Assembly (NCBI GenBank): GCA_021464415.1
Contig: CM038471.1
Coordinates: forward strand, 77,420,414-77,484,413
DNA: 64,000 nucleotides
DNA from: Lonicera japonica
Lineage: Eukaryota > Streptophyta > Magnoliopsida > Dipsacales > Caprifoliaceae
Direction: 5' to 3'
In this document: one piece after another, positions 11,251 through 23,849 of the stretch
Layout: each line of letters begins with the position of its first letter
How positions within the stretch are numbered: position 1 is the stretch's first letter
Translations under genes and position numbers: made by a program
The notes under the pieces: model-generated
The model's input: only the letters and a program-made list of their open reading frames with translations
Told to the model about the DNA's origin: nothing
The model's database searches: none

Positions 11251-11951
11251 AATTTGTAATAAAAAAATTTACACAAACGATTGGTATATGGGCGAAAATG
11301 GAGCTCGAATTTAAACGCTATATGTGAATACTCGTATCTTTTATCACTTAAGTTAAAACTCGGATGTTTTGTAATTGTTTCAATATAAGGCATTTTATAA
11401 TGTGTAATGTTATACTATGTGAGTTTTAGTAGAATTTTTTTGCATATTTTGAAACAAAAATATTTTTATAAAAAGTGATGAAAAAAGAGAATATTTTTAT
11501 GTACGTAAAAAATTATAAATGAGTGTTGTTATCTTGTAAAAAATATAACATGACCTTCTCTATGCTTCCCAATGTCATTTTGATTATACTAGATTTTTTT
11601 TTACAAGTAATTCATGTGCGATTCAGTTATATATAATTAAAATATGAAGTGTAATAATATAATGGTCAACAGCCATATAATCCTTTAAATCATATTGCTT
11701 ATATTGTGTGAATATATTTTGTGAACCTAAAACTTGACATTTGTTTTAAATTAATATATTAGAAGTTTAGTTTTCATAAGCTTTGAGAATTAAATTACAT
11801 TGATTTTTTTAAAAAAAAATTATTAATTTTCTTCCTTATGAGAGGTCAAAGAGTTTCTTCCTTTTGAGAAGGCGGTGAAATTGCCTGTTCTTTTGATATA
11901 ATTAGGGTATTTTATTTTGCTTTGAGTGTTGTGTGAGAGAAGTGTCAAACT

Positions 11952-13291
11952 ATGGATGAGACGGTTAAACATATAGAGGGTCTATACGCGAGGCTAGGGT
12001 TGGGAGAAGGAGGAGATAACCAGTTGGGAATGGGTGATGAGAATCCAGATTTGGCCATTAAAGAAATCAAGAGGAGCATTGTAGGGCGCTTTAATACAAA
12101 GCGGTCGATAAACTTTAAGGTAACAAAGAGTAAAATGGCATCAATTTAGTGTCCGATAATAAAGATGTAGGTGAAAGAAGTCGGTCCAAACTTGTTTTTG
12201 TTTAAATTTTTTGATGAAGCGGATTTTGAACGAGTTAAGAATGATGGCCCTTGGACATTCGATCAACATCTATTTGTCTTTAACCAGATAAATGTATATA
12301 TGAATCTAAATGAAGTTTCTTTAACACATGTTGAATTTTGGGTTTAAGTGTATGATTTAGCAGTGGGATTTATGTCAGAAAGGGTTGCTAGAGATATTGA
12401 AAATTTCATTGGTGAATACTGCTATATTGATCCAAATAATTTTAACGGCCTGTGGAGATCGTATATGAGGATTAGAGTTTTCATTAATATTTCAAAGTCA
12501 TTGAAGAAAAGAATGCAAATTAAAAAAAACAGGACAGATGGAAGTATGGGTAAATTTTAAGTATGAAAAGTTGCCAAATTTTTGTTTTTTCTGTGGAATT
12601 ATCGTGGAGAAATTTTGTGAAATTTTACATTTGTTTCTGGACAAAACAATCCCACTTTCATTCAGAACTTGGCTGCGAGCTCAAGGAAGGCGAGACATGC
12701 ACTCGGAGGGGGACCTATGGCTTTGTAACAATTCTGAGGAAGAAGATGTAATACCAGCGATGACACAATACAGTGGTAGAATGGCCGTGTACAGTGGAGT
12801 TGTAAATAAGGGCATGGGAGTAATTTCACTTGTTTCAAGCTCAAGCCAAAATGTAATAGATAAATGTCAATATAACAATTCCTTGATTTATGGGATAGAG
12901 CCAACAAACCGAATATTGGAAAATAGGATACATAGCAATTTAAATATATGGCAATATCATGTCATTACGAATTTTGGGGGTAGGGCCAGCCAAATTTTGA
13001 ATAGGAGTGCATGATTTATCTTTGGTGAATAAGGGTACTGGGAGTGATAATAATATGGGCCTAGTGCAGGTTATAAACAATGTGGGCTTGAGGAGTGAAG
13101 TTAATAGTGTGGGCTTGGGAAAAGAAAATAACACAGGTTTATTAATAGTTATGGATCCAAAAAGAATGAGGAAAAAAATTGGGCCGGATTCTGCAGCCCA
13201 TGAATTTGAAGATTCGGAAGATACGATGGATGTGGTCTGGCAGGGAACGAACGACTCTGTAGAGGCGGGTGCCGGTGACTGGGCCCGCTAG
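11952..13291 (+). pseudogene. LINE ORF1 (gag-like) remnant
   Basis: The frame opens at 11952 and is interrupted several times. The N-terminal part and the following segment (LKVKEVGPNLFLFKFFDE type, about 12160-12330, read across stops) resemble the DUF4283 domain of plant LINE ORF1. A degenerate CCHC-type knuckle follows with FCFFCG, but the later Cys/His spacing is disturbed. The downstream part is low in conservation and rich in Asn/Gly. No intact product is expected. Confidence 0.7.
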
Positions 13292-13439
13292 GTATTATAA
13301 TGACATTAAGTTGGAACTATAGCAGTGTGGGCAACCGGAAGACAGTTTGAGACCTGGTGGACCTTGTGTCGAAACGCAAACTCGGTTTCATCTTTTTTAT
13401 GGAGGTGAAATTTTGAAGGTGTAATGTGGAAAAAGTGCA

Positions 13440-16400
13440 GAAAAAATTTAATTTGTATGGTTTATGTTTTGTTCCGGGGACTAATAACTGGGGTGGATTA
13501 GCTTTCATGTGACGTACAAAAGATACTACAAGTTTATTGGGTTATTCGGCGAATTATTTGGATTTTATTATCACCCTTCCTGATTATCCTCAATGGTGTC
13601 TTACGAGGTTTTATGGCTTCCCAGAGTGAGCTCGTAAGAAAGACTCTTGGAATTTATTAAAATCCCTAGCTCTAAAGTTGTATTTGCCTTGGTGTTGTAT
13701 AGGTGATTTCAACGGCATTTTATTGCACTCGGAGAAGCAAGCAATATTTCTCAATCCTAATTTGTTAATAGATGAATTTCACGATGCTTTTAATTTTGGT
13801 GGGTTACAAGATATTCATATGAAAGCCATAAATTTACATGGGAACGGAGTTGAGGTAAACCCAATTTTACGGAGGAACGGTTGGACCGAGCATGTGTTAC
13901 ATATAATTGGAGATTAATTTTTCCTTTAGCTAAAATTATTAATATTCCAATGGGCTTTTAGACCGCTCAGTTATTTTCTTTGACTTCCTGAAAATACATG
14001 AACATAAAAAGAAAATATTCAGGTTCGAAAATCACTGAAAAAGGGAGGGTAAGTGTAGAGAGATTATTCAATAAAGTTGGAACCGTAATAGTAACTTAGA
14101 GGTGCAAGTCCGCTTGGCAAACTGTGGTAAAACTTTATCGGAATGGGGAAAGAATACCTATTAGCAATTTAGGGCTGAGATTGACCGACTTCGCGGTCAA
14201 ATTGATCGATTATCTCGTCGGTATAACAAAGCCTCTCAATAATAGATCATTGACAAGAAATTGAAGCTCAATTCAGTTCTTAGAAAGCAAGCAAAATTCT
14301 GAAAACAAAGGTCGAAAATGTTTTGGTCCGAAGCAGGGGATCTTAATTCAAAGTTTTTTCATTTGTACGCATCGTCCTGCAAAAGGAAGAACGCTATCTC
14401 ATATATGATTGACAAGCATGGAATAAAACGCAGTTGGGAGTCTGGTATGGGGGACCTAATATTCGGATTCTATGATGACCTATTTCGATCACGGGGTTGT
14501 GATGTTAAAGAAATTACTAGTACTATTCGTGCAAGGATTTCAGCAGATTAGAATTTTGCCTTAGTGACGCCCTTTTCGGCGGCGGAGATAGTAGTAGCGG
14601 TTAAGTTGATGCATCCTGACAGGAGCTCGGGCCCTAAGGGTTTAATCTAGGTTTTTTTAGCATTACTGGGATAATATAGGTACGAAAGTTAAAGCTACTT
14701 GCTTGAATTTTTTGAATGATTGCCGTTTGCTTATGGGGTTATATGATACTATAATTGTCCTAATTCCCAAAGTCAAGAAACCAGAAAAAATTATAGATCT
14801 TCAACCAATTTCTTTGTGTAATGTTATCGTGAAAATTATGATCAAGGTGCTTGGGAATAGATTAAAGCTGGTATTATATTCTATTATTTCAGAAACTCAT
14901 AATGCTTTTGTTCCTAGTGTTTGATCACAGATAATGTCTTAATTGATTTTGAAGTAGGGCATTACTTTCAGCGAAAAACTCAAAGGCGAACTAGTTTCGC
15001 TTCCTTTAAGAATGATATGTCCAAGGCCTATAATAGGGTGGAATGATCGTTTTTAGTGGCTATGATGAAGATAATGGAGTTTACTGATAATTAGGTCAAG
15101 CTTGTGATGATGTTCGTTACCTCGGTTAAGTATGTGATTTATCAAGACAACAAGAAGATATGTCCTATTTTCCCTTCTAGAGGTCTCCGACAAAGGGATC
15201 TAATTTCTCTGTAATTGTTTCTGATTTATGCAGAGGGTTTGTCTTCTATTATTTCTGACAAACAACGAAGAGGCAATATCCATAGGTGTTGAGTGGCAAG
15301 ACAATCTCCAGAGGTATCTAATTTATTTTTTGCGGATGATAGTTTTTTATTCTTCCAAGCTTCGACTAATGAATGTATTGTTATTAAGGATTGCTTATTA
15401 GTCTATGAGAAAGCTTCGGGGCAGATGGTTAGTTTAGCTAAATCCTCTATCTTTTTAGTTCGAATATGGAAGAGGATATTCAGAAGAGTATTTGTGATTG
15501 TTTGGGAGTTTAAATTTGTCAAAATCATTGCAAGTATCTTGGAGCGCCTTCTCTCATTGGGCGTAATAAGGTGGAGGTTTTTAAAATTATTAAGGAGAGG
15601 GCGTGGAAAAGAATGGTTGGCTGGCATAATAAGAGCTTATCTAGGGTAGGTAGAGAGATTTTATTAAAATCGATTATTCAGGCTATCCCTAGCTTTATCA
15701 TGAGCGTTTTTCTTATTCTTTTAATCCTTTGCAAGGAGTTAGAGAGAATGATAAATAATTTTTGGTGGGGTTTGAAGAAGGATGGTACTCCAAGTCTTTA
15801 GATGGAATAAATGGGATAAACTCTGTGCTATAAAGTCGTAAGGAGGGTTAGGGTTCCATAAGATTCATAACTTTAATATACCGATGTTAGCTAAGCAACC
15901 TTAGAAGTTAATGTCGAAGCCCAAGACCCTTTATAGGAGAATCATCAAGGCTCGATATTATCCTAAAACCCGTTCTTGGAGGCTAAAATAGGGAATAACC
16001 TTAGTTTTGCTTGGAGAAGTATAATGACAAATCAAAATCTGATCGCTGCAGGTGCTAGAAGGAGGGTTAAAAACGGTTTCGATACGATAATTTAGGGTTC
16101 GCCATGGTTGAATGATCTTTTTAATCTTTTAGTCAAATTAGCAATGGCATAAGACGTCACCGTGGATGTTTTAATTCATGCTGGCATGAATAAGTGGGAC
16201 ATCGCCTTAATCAAATATTTATTTTCGGTTCAGGACTCGGGGGAGATTTTATCGCTGTCGCTTTCGCGCTCTCCCTCGGCTGATACGTGGAGATGGTCGT
16301 GGCACCCAAAGGGCATTTACAACGTTAAAAATGGGTATAAACGCCTTGCTTTATCCTTTCAACCAGTAATGGCTCCGTCGATCACTGATTGAGATTTTAT

Positions 16401-17300
16401 TTGGTCTTTAAACGTGCCATCGAAAATTAAAAATTTTCTTTGGCGTGCTATCTCATATTGCCTGCCAGTTTGTAGTAATTTGAGAAATAAACACCTGAAA
16501 ATTGAGCCAGAATGTTCACTGTGTAATCAGGGAGTTGAGATGACAACTCACACCCTCGTCATGTGTTCAGTGGTGGCTCATGTTCGGAGACTATTAGAAT
16601 TAAATATGCAGGTCGGTATTGACGAAGTGCTTGTTCAGGTTTGGAACTCTTTGAGTAGAAGAATTCTGAAATCTAAAATGGAAGTTTTGGCTGCTGTTTG
16701 GTGGAGTTTATGGAGGTGTCATAACCAGCTCGTTTCGAAAGGCCAATCACAGGCCTCGCATCAAATTATTAATGCTGCAAGTATGTTTCTTGGGGAATGG
16801 CAATCAGTAGCAACTTATAAATCTGTTATTGAAGTTTCAGCAGGTCCAGGTTCTAGTTTGTGGGTTAAGCCTCCTGTGGATTGACTAAAATTTAACTCAG
16901 ATGTAGCTATATTTTCCAATCCATCTCATATGGGTTATGGTGGAATTTTACGATCAAGTAGAAGTGACTTTGTAACTGCAATTCAAGGGTCATTCGAGGG
17001 GAAATTTGATCCGTTGGTGGCTGAAGCAATAAGAGTTAGAGAAATATTAAGCTGGATCAAAATGAAAGGATTCAGTCGAGTTATCGTGGAAACAGACTCT
17101 CAAATTATGGCTCGGTCAATTTATGAGTCTATAGATGATTTTTCTATTTCTGGTACTCTGATTGTCAAGCTTTACTTGAAGACCTAGATCAATGTCATGT
17201 TTCGTTTATTTGGCGGTCAGCGAATGTCGTCGCTCATAGTTTAGCTAAAGCATCATCTTCTGTATCTGGTCAATAGGTGTGGGAGGATTCCCGCCCTTCT
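13440..17300 (+). pseudogene. LINE ORF2 remnant: endonuclease, RT, zinc-binding domain, RNase H
   Basis: Fragments can be followed through at least eight frame breaks. The endonuclease is recognised by GGLAF and CCIGDFNGILLHSEK. RT fragments include SEAGDLNSKFFHLYAS near 14324, LIPKVKKPEKIIDLQPISLC near 14760, FADD at 15329, and a downstream thumb region (AWKRMVGWHNKSLSRVGREI) near 15601. The zf-RVT region carries ECSLCNQGVEMTTHTLVMC near 16510-16565. The RNase H region keeps the acidic residue in ETDSQ near 17090. The order matches plant L1 elements that have acquired RNase H. Confidence 0.8.
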
Positions 17301-17349
17301 ATTATTTTGGATGTTCTTGCTTTCGATTTGATCTAATTATATTGCTTTT

Positions 17350-20300
17350 CGTTGATTCAAAAATAAAATATTTATTAACGTGAGATTTGATAAGTTAATT
17401 ATGTATAAAAGAAAACATTAATTATTCTTAATTTTGAACAGACAAAATATATGTTTTTCCATGTCATTTCACTTGTTTTGGATCTTGGTAAAGCTAAAGA
17501 AAAAAGTTATCTTCTGCAGGAATATTTTGAACTTTAATATTGAGGTTGCAACATCGTTGAAGAAAGGAATTATTTTCGTGGAAAAGAGACATAACTTTGA
17601 ATAGAAAATGTGGAACTGTTTAAATGGAATAAATATATAAGTATGGATTAATATTTTTGTAAAATTTTATTGAAATGATTTCAATAGTGCCACGATTTAT
17701 TGGTACTAAATTTTATTAAAATATTCAATATAATGTTGTGGGTGTAATAAAATAATGACATAAATATATATTTTTGAATGTTTAAATTTTGATAGTCATT
17801 TCACTCCTTGCTAAAGTGAAGTCTTTGATAAAATTTGACAGAAGTATCTACGTTTACTTGCCCAATAATTTACATCAAAAAAGAACAAATTTATCTATCT
17901 ATCTATCTCTCAAAATTAAAATTAGTACCAACAATCTTTAATTTTTTTCATAAAAGTTTAAAAGAACTATTCCTCTAGAAACTTTGTATTTAGAGGGAAA
18001 AATAATATATTAATATTTGATACTGATGATAAAAGATCATCCAATCTAATTTCATAAAATAAATCATCCATTCATCCATCAAATAAAAAAGTCTTTTCTA
18101 AATAGATGATCGTACTTTTTAGAAAAGAATGGCGTATATATATGTCTGTGTCTGTGTCTGTATATATGTATTTATGTACGTTATTCCATTCGAAATAGCA
18201 TGCGGAATTGAAATTGGGTCTGGTCTAGTTCGATCTGATTTGAAATAAAAAAAATATCACTGCGAATTAAGCAGGCCTAGAAAGGAGTTAAAGGTGGCAG
18301 CTACATGAGAGAACAAAATATTTGGAGCTGTGCTAAAGCAAAAAAGTGAAAGGAATATTTGTATAAGGTTACTAATCCCAAGGTTAGATTGTTTGGATCT
18401 TGTGACAAATGATGGCTACCCCTACTTTTTGTGCAAAACATATTTTGATATGTTATCTTACGACAGAAAAGAAAAAAAAAAGACAGATAAGAAAAAGTTG
18501 GGGGGAAATGAAGCTAAAAACAGCCCTCAATTGTTGAAAATTTGAGAAAGGAATATAAGGTTACTCTAAAATTATGATTAAATTAATAAATGGATGATGA
18601 ATTTGGTAAGTGTTGTATTAATAAAATTTCTCTTTGAGTTGTAACTTAGAATACTTAAGACTACTCAATGATGCAGACATAGTTGTATTGCTTTGTATTA
18701 TAAGGTGAATAATTTTTACCTCCCGGCCCCCTTTTATCTTTAAAAAATGATTAATTGTATTTCCACTACCTCCTCATTTGTCTCTTATTTTGTGCAAGAC
18801 GGATATGCATATATATAAGGTATTATCTGTTGACACCAAACAATTATTTATAAACTATACTTATATTGAGCCGATCCTTTAATTCCACCACCACGTTCTC
18901 TAGGCGCTGAAAAATATGTTTAATCTCTAGCATTTAGCTAAGTATGTGGACACAAACCTTAATATTGTGTGAAGGAATTTGAATTCCGACACTTTCACCG
19001 CTTCTCATAGACGCGCTTACATCAATACAAATGTGTCATAAAAGTTCATTATATAGATAGAAATTTAAGAGTAAAAGAGAAATATCTTCAGTTTCTCTTC
19101 TTTTTTTTACTTTTGCGTACAAATGTATTTAATTTTTGTTTATTCCACATACTTCAATTATGAAATATTATTAACGCGGAACCACTTGATGGTTCAAAAG
19201 AGGCAATGTTGTAACTTTAAGAACCAAGGTTAAAATCCCTGCACCAGTCTTCTACTGTGATTAATCACAAATCCACATCAAAAGAAGAAAACTATGATCA
19301 CTCTTATCAACGATTATATTTTGGATAGTAAAAGGGAACAACAACTTCACATTTAGGTAATTGTTAAAGACATTTGAAAATTTACTCTACACCACCACAT
19401 TTATCACTCTATCAATTTATTTATATTACACCGGTTTGTGAAATTACAATTTTTTTTAAAAAAAATATGAATAGTACATCTAATTATTGCTTGATCAAAT
19501 GTCATCATATATTTTTAAATGTCAAACGTTGCTAAATATCGTATTGCGGACATATTATCTTTCAAGATTAGTAAACAAATTGTAGGATCATTTTAAACAT
19601 ACATACGTGATTCTGGAGCAATTTTTAGTGCACCCTGCAGTCAATTTACATTTATTATTCCAATGGTCTTCAACGTTTATAACAGTTCAAATTAAATAAA
19701 ATTTCAATGAATGAAGTGGAAATTGAAAGAAATAATCTTTTTGTACACACAAAAAAAAAGTGCAAAGAAAGAACAGTTGTTTAAGTGGGTTGGGCCAATT
19801 AGAAAATGTGGTCCACATGAAGTAAAACCTGTTCCTAGTGCTTTTGGTCGGATCCTGTCCAATCAAACCGGAGCTACGTACTTTAATGGGTCACTTGGTC
19901 AAGGGTCCGACAAAAGGGTCGGCTTTAACCAGCCTTGCTTTAATTTTGTCACTCTAATGGTCTAATTTCATTTTCACCTCAACAGACATACACATTCACA
20001 TATATGTAAAACTAGGTCTCCTTGTTCCTTATTTGCTCTCCTCACTTGTCACTATCCCCTTTCCATAATTAGTCTCAATTTTTAGGTAAACGAGATTATC
20101 GATTTTTTTATTTTTTTTTGGCTGTTGTATGTCTACTATTTATAAAATTATTTTTGCAATTCAATCCAGGTATTAGTGCGTATTAATTAACCGAAAAAGA
20201 TTTAGTACAATTAGTGGATATTAACACTATTTGATCTACATATGAAATCCAACTTTTGTTATGGATGGGTGTTGTTTGCAATGGCATGGTCTTGTCCTAT

Positions 20301-20416
20301 ATTGCGTAACTACTTTTGTGGCGGATTTTGAGATTGTGCGACTCTAATTACAATAAATTATCTTTTTGTAACTTATGTAAGAAACATGTTCAATATATTA
20401 TGCAATACATTAGAAT
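17350..20416. other. AT-rich intergenic DNA, no gene seen
   Basis: The stretch holds short TCTA and TCTGTG microsatellites (17897-17910, 18140-18175). A less AT-rich patch at 19780-19960 has an unrecognised 84-codon frame. A possible tRNA-derived SINE trace lies near 19175-19240. No splice-supported exon or family motif was found. Confidence 0.4.
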
Positions 20417-20677
20417 AAGGGTGATTCTATTTTTACTTTTAATATTGTTTGATTTCATTCCTACATTTTATTCGGTTCTTGAGTATTGAGTAAGGACATG
20501 TTATTCGGTTCTTGAGGACCGAATAATAGTAATATGCTTAAGGATCGAGTACGGCATTTTAAAACTATATACTCGACCCTTAAGAATCAAATAACAAACA
20601 TTTACTATGTGCTCAAGTACCGAATAAAAAGTGGGAGTGAAACTAAGCATTATTGAAAGTGGAAATAGAATCACCTT
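20417..20677. mobile_element. Short TIR element with ACCGAAT/ATTCGGT palindromic core
   Basis: About 58-bp terminal inverted repeats: AAGGGTGATTCTATTTTTAC on the left pairs with GGAAATAGAATCACCTT on the right, and the pairing continues inward to TTTTATTCGGT / ACCGAATAAAA. The interior repeats TATTCGGTTCTTGAG, GAGGACCGAATA and ACTCGACCCTTAAG. These are reminiscent of the ACTCGGTTCCT palindromes of the elements at 30.4 and 54.5 kb. 261 bp, noncoding; target duplication not clear. Confidence 0.65.
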
Positions 20678-23045
20678 AAAATATTAATTAATAAATCATG
20701 TCAATCGTAATATTTTTGGACTCTCTTAATTTATTCGATGATTCAAATTTAATTTGAGCATTTATCTTTTAATGTAATAGCTCACAAACTCTCTTAACTT
20801 ATGTTTTCAATTGATGGCTTAAATATTTATCTTATAATCAATTTCAATTTATGTAATAAAGTAAACAAGTATTATCTCTTAATATTCATCTCATGCCTTG
20901 AAATTAATTATCTTTCTCCTTCTACTTAATTTGGATTTAAATTTAACATGTGATCATGCAGGAAATATAGAAAAAATCTAATTTACAAAATTCAAGAAAT
21001 AGAAGAAAAAATTACAAAAAAAATGCGTCTAACATGCATTGCTATTGATTTGGTTCTTTCATATTTTAGACAAAAAAAAATTAATTAAAAGTTACATTGT
21101 GGCATATATATTTTTTATTAAACTTACAGTTTTTGTGTAAAAGCATGTTGATAGGTAAGATTTACGCATTATTATATACTATTCTTGAAGATCATCTAAA
21201 AAACACAATATGCAAAAATTCACACTACTAAAAGAGTCCATATATATGTATTTAATTAGAAATGCACTATACCAAACTTTAATGTGGAAGGATATTCCAC
21301 TTTTCTCATGCATTTTTCTTTATATTTCTCTTATAGTACCTCTTTCTTTCTTTCTTTCATTTTTTCAGCTTATGCCCTACTAGCACATATAAAACTTTTT
21401 GTTCAAATATTATTATTCTTCTAAAAATCCAAAAGCATAAAATAATTATCACTTGAATATTATAATATTAAATTTTATTAAGAGTGTTTATGCTTTTAAT
21501 GAACTACAAGACAAGTAACACATGAAGCTAACCATCAGATGAAATCAATTAATTTTGATATTTTTTCAAACGGAGTAGAGTAAAAAGTTATTACCGCAGA
21601 TAAACTTGAACTTGCAACATCCAAATTTAAGTTTTTATTTTTGTATTTTGTTTTATGATATGGCATGGTAATTAATAAGATTTATGTTATATATACATTT
21701 GAAAATGTGAATTGGTCAAGGTTGGGCCATTTTCAAAATATCTTTGATGTAGTAATGTAATCATATATTATGTCCAAAAATTGTTGCACAACTAATGATG
21801 CTTTTAATTTACGAATAACTAAATATTTACCAGATTTGTTGGGTTATTTAAATTTACTGTGGATTTCTATGTCTCCTTTTGAGTTATCAATTAAAAAAAT
21901 TATATAAGAATTTTGAGTTACCGTTTATTTGCGTTAAGATACGATGCAGAAAAGTATTAAATAACATAAAAAGGAGAGATAAAATTAAGAATAAGACTCA
22001 AACCTTTTAGATTGATGAAGCTAAAAATGAGGCACTAAAGGGGGTATAAGTAATTTTTTTAGGGAGCTTATAATTTAATAATCTTTAATGTTCATTTTCC
22101 GAACATTAATTTAGTTATTTTTTTTAATTTATAAATAATATATACAAAAAATAAAATAATATTCACAAGGTTGGTGAAGTTAAAAATTAGGCATTAAAGG
22201 AGGATATAATTTTTATTTTTTTTTATTTAGGGAGTGTATAATTTAATAATCTTTACAATTCCTTTTCCTAGGACATTAATTTAGTTATTATTTGGTTATT
22301 TTTTAATTTACAAATGATATATATGTAAATAGATTAATATTATTGTGAAAGCAAAAAAGGATTATGTTGAAGTAATTTATCATTCTTAATTAATGAACTA
22401 TAAATTTGTTTGCCAAAAAAAACTATAAATTTGATTTGATAAAAAATAAAACTACTTTGGCAATATTAATCAGGATTTAGGATGACAAAAATATTCATTC
22501 CAACAAGTTTTTTAAACAACAATGAGCTAATCTTATTTATTTATTGTGATAAGCATGTATACGTTCTAAATACAAATACGATTTTAGGGTATGTCCGGCT
22601 TAGGTTCACGTAAATTTAGCTTGTTGTACTCAAACTAACCCACTTATATAATATATTTGTCTTTAAATGCCAAAATAATACACATGTGTCAAGGCCGTGT
22701 AGATTCAACAATATACCAAAAAACAGTGTTACACTTATCAATTGTTCTTACCAACATGCATTATATGGATTGTACTTTTACAAAATACAACAAATGTACA
22801 GCCCATGTAATATAATAAATGTGTGTGTCTTCAAACTTTCACAGTTAAACCCTTTTCAACCTTAAATTAAGGTCAAATATGTTATATTTTTAAATGGATG
22901 GAGTTTGAATTTGGCACAAATCATCTCAAATCCGACTGTTAACCATTGATGCAGAATTCTCTTTAAAATAAACTTAATTATCTTTTTTTTTTTATTTTGA
23001 AAGTAGAAGTATTACTAGTAAGTCTATAAAATATGATATATACGA
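20678..23045. other. AT-rich intergenic DNA with a diverged local duplication
   Basis: Mostly A/T homopolymer-rich DNA. A segment of about 100 bp containing 'GGGAGCTTATAATTTAATAATC' (first 20 bases are diagnostic, near 22054) recurs near 22231 in diverged form. No gene, RNA or clear transposon end was recognised. Confidence 0.35.
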
Positions 23046-23048
23046 AAA

Positions 23049-23845
23049 TGACACTACTAATGACACACCCTAAATCCCTAATACACTCATTAACACTCCT
23101 TTCCAAAAAATGCATTTACTTTACTAATGACACACACCTTTGTTTTTTATTTACCCAATAATTAAAGCATTAAAACATTTAACTCACATCATTAACTCTT
23201 TTTTTTTCTTTATCATCATCATCATCATCATTATTCCTCACATCCTCCTCCACAACCACCATCACCGCCGCTACCGGGATTTCTTCGTCTCCATCATCAT
23301 CATTATCCCTTATCTCGTCCTCTACTCCATTCCTAAAAGTGCATTTACTTTACTAATGACACACACCTTTGTTTTTTATTACCCAATAATTAAAGCATTA
23401 AAACATTTAACCCACATCACTAACCCTCTCTTTTTTCTTCTTCATCATCACCATCATCATTATCCTTCACCTCCTCCTCCACAACCTCCATCATCGCCAC
23501 TACCGTGATTTATTCTTCTTCATCATCATTACCCCTTACCTCGTCCTCTACAACCACCATTGTCGCTGCCGCCGTTATTTCTTCTTCTTCTTCTTCTTCA
23601 TCATTATCCCTCAGCTCCTTCTCCACAACCACCATCGCCGGCGTGATTTCATAGACTTCCATTTTATTTATAAGTTTTAAAAGTTAAGATAAACCATTAG
23701 CTCTTAATCTTATTTCATTTTTCTTCTTATTCTTATTCTTCTTCATCATCACTCTTTCGCTCTCTCCTCATCCACTTTCAAAAAATATACTAGATAATTG
23801 AAAGTGTTAGCAAGAAAAATGGAGTGTATCAATAACGCTCACCAT
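23049..23845. mobile_element. Candidate non-autonomous TIR element with triplet-repeat tract and 229-bp tandem duplication
   Basis: The left end (ATGACACTACTAATGACACA) and the right end (GTGTATCAATAACGCTCACC) are imperfect inverted repeats. They share the TACTAATGACAC / GTGTCAATAG theme of the elements at 30.4 and 54.5 kb. Inside, a unit beginning GCATTTACTTTACTAATGAC occurs at about 23111-23333 and again at about 23340-23558, then partly to 23650. Each unit carries CAT/CTT and CCTCCTCCACAACCACC tracts, the opposite-strand version of the GGTGGTGGTGATGATG tract in the other family members. The 122-codon frame here is a by-product of simple repeats. Confidence 0.5.
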
Positions 23846-23849
23846 ATGA

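Larger units (their letters stand above)
11880..17350 (+). mobile_element. Decayed L1-clade LINE with C-terminal RNase H
   Basis: Successive fragments in changing frames give the plant L1 domain order. From 11952 there is an ORF1 start (MDETVKHIEGLYARLGLGEG). Near 12565-12630 is a zinc-knuckle-like stretch (KLPNFCFFCG). At about 13440-13920 is an endonuclease-like region containing CCIGDFNG. Reverse transcriptase pieces run from 14318 to 15650, with FADD at 15329-15340. A zf-RVT region (PSKIKNFLWRAISYCLP) is near 16414-16560, and an RNase H region (MGYGGILRSS, ending in VETDSQIMARS) at 16930-17150. There are many stops and frameshifts, so it is dead. The 3' end near 17350 is AT-rich (TTGATTCAAAAATAAAAT). 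No convincing target duplication was found, so both ends are approximate. Confidence 0.88.

Noticed and set aside
12538..13014. 158-codon frame as a possible separate gene
   Set aside because: It contains the zinc-knuckle-like part of the LINE ORF1 and lies within that element in order.
19711..19965. 84-codon frame in a less AT-rich patch
   Set aside because: No recognisable motif and no neighbouring exons; most likely chance or an old repeat.
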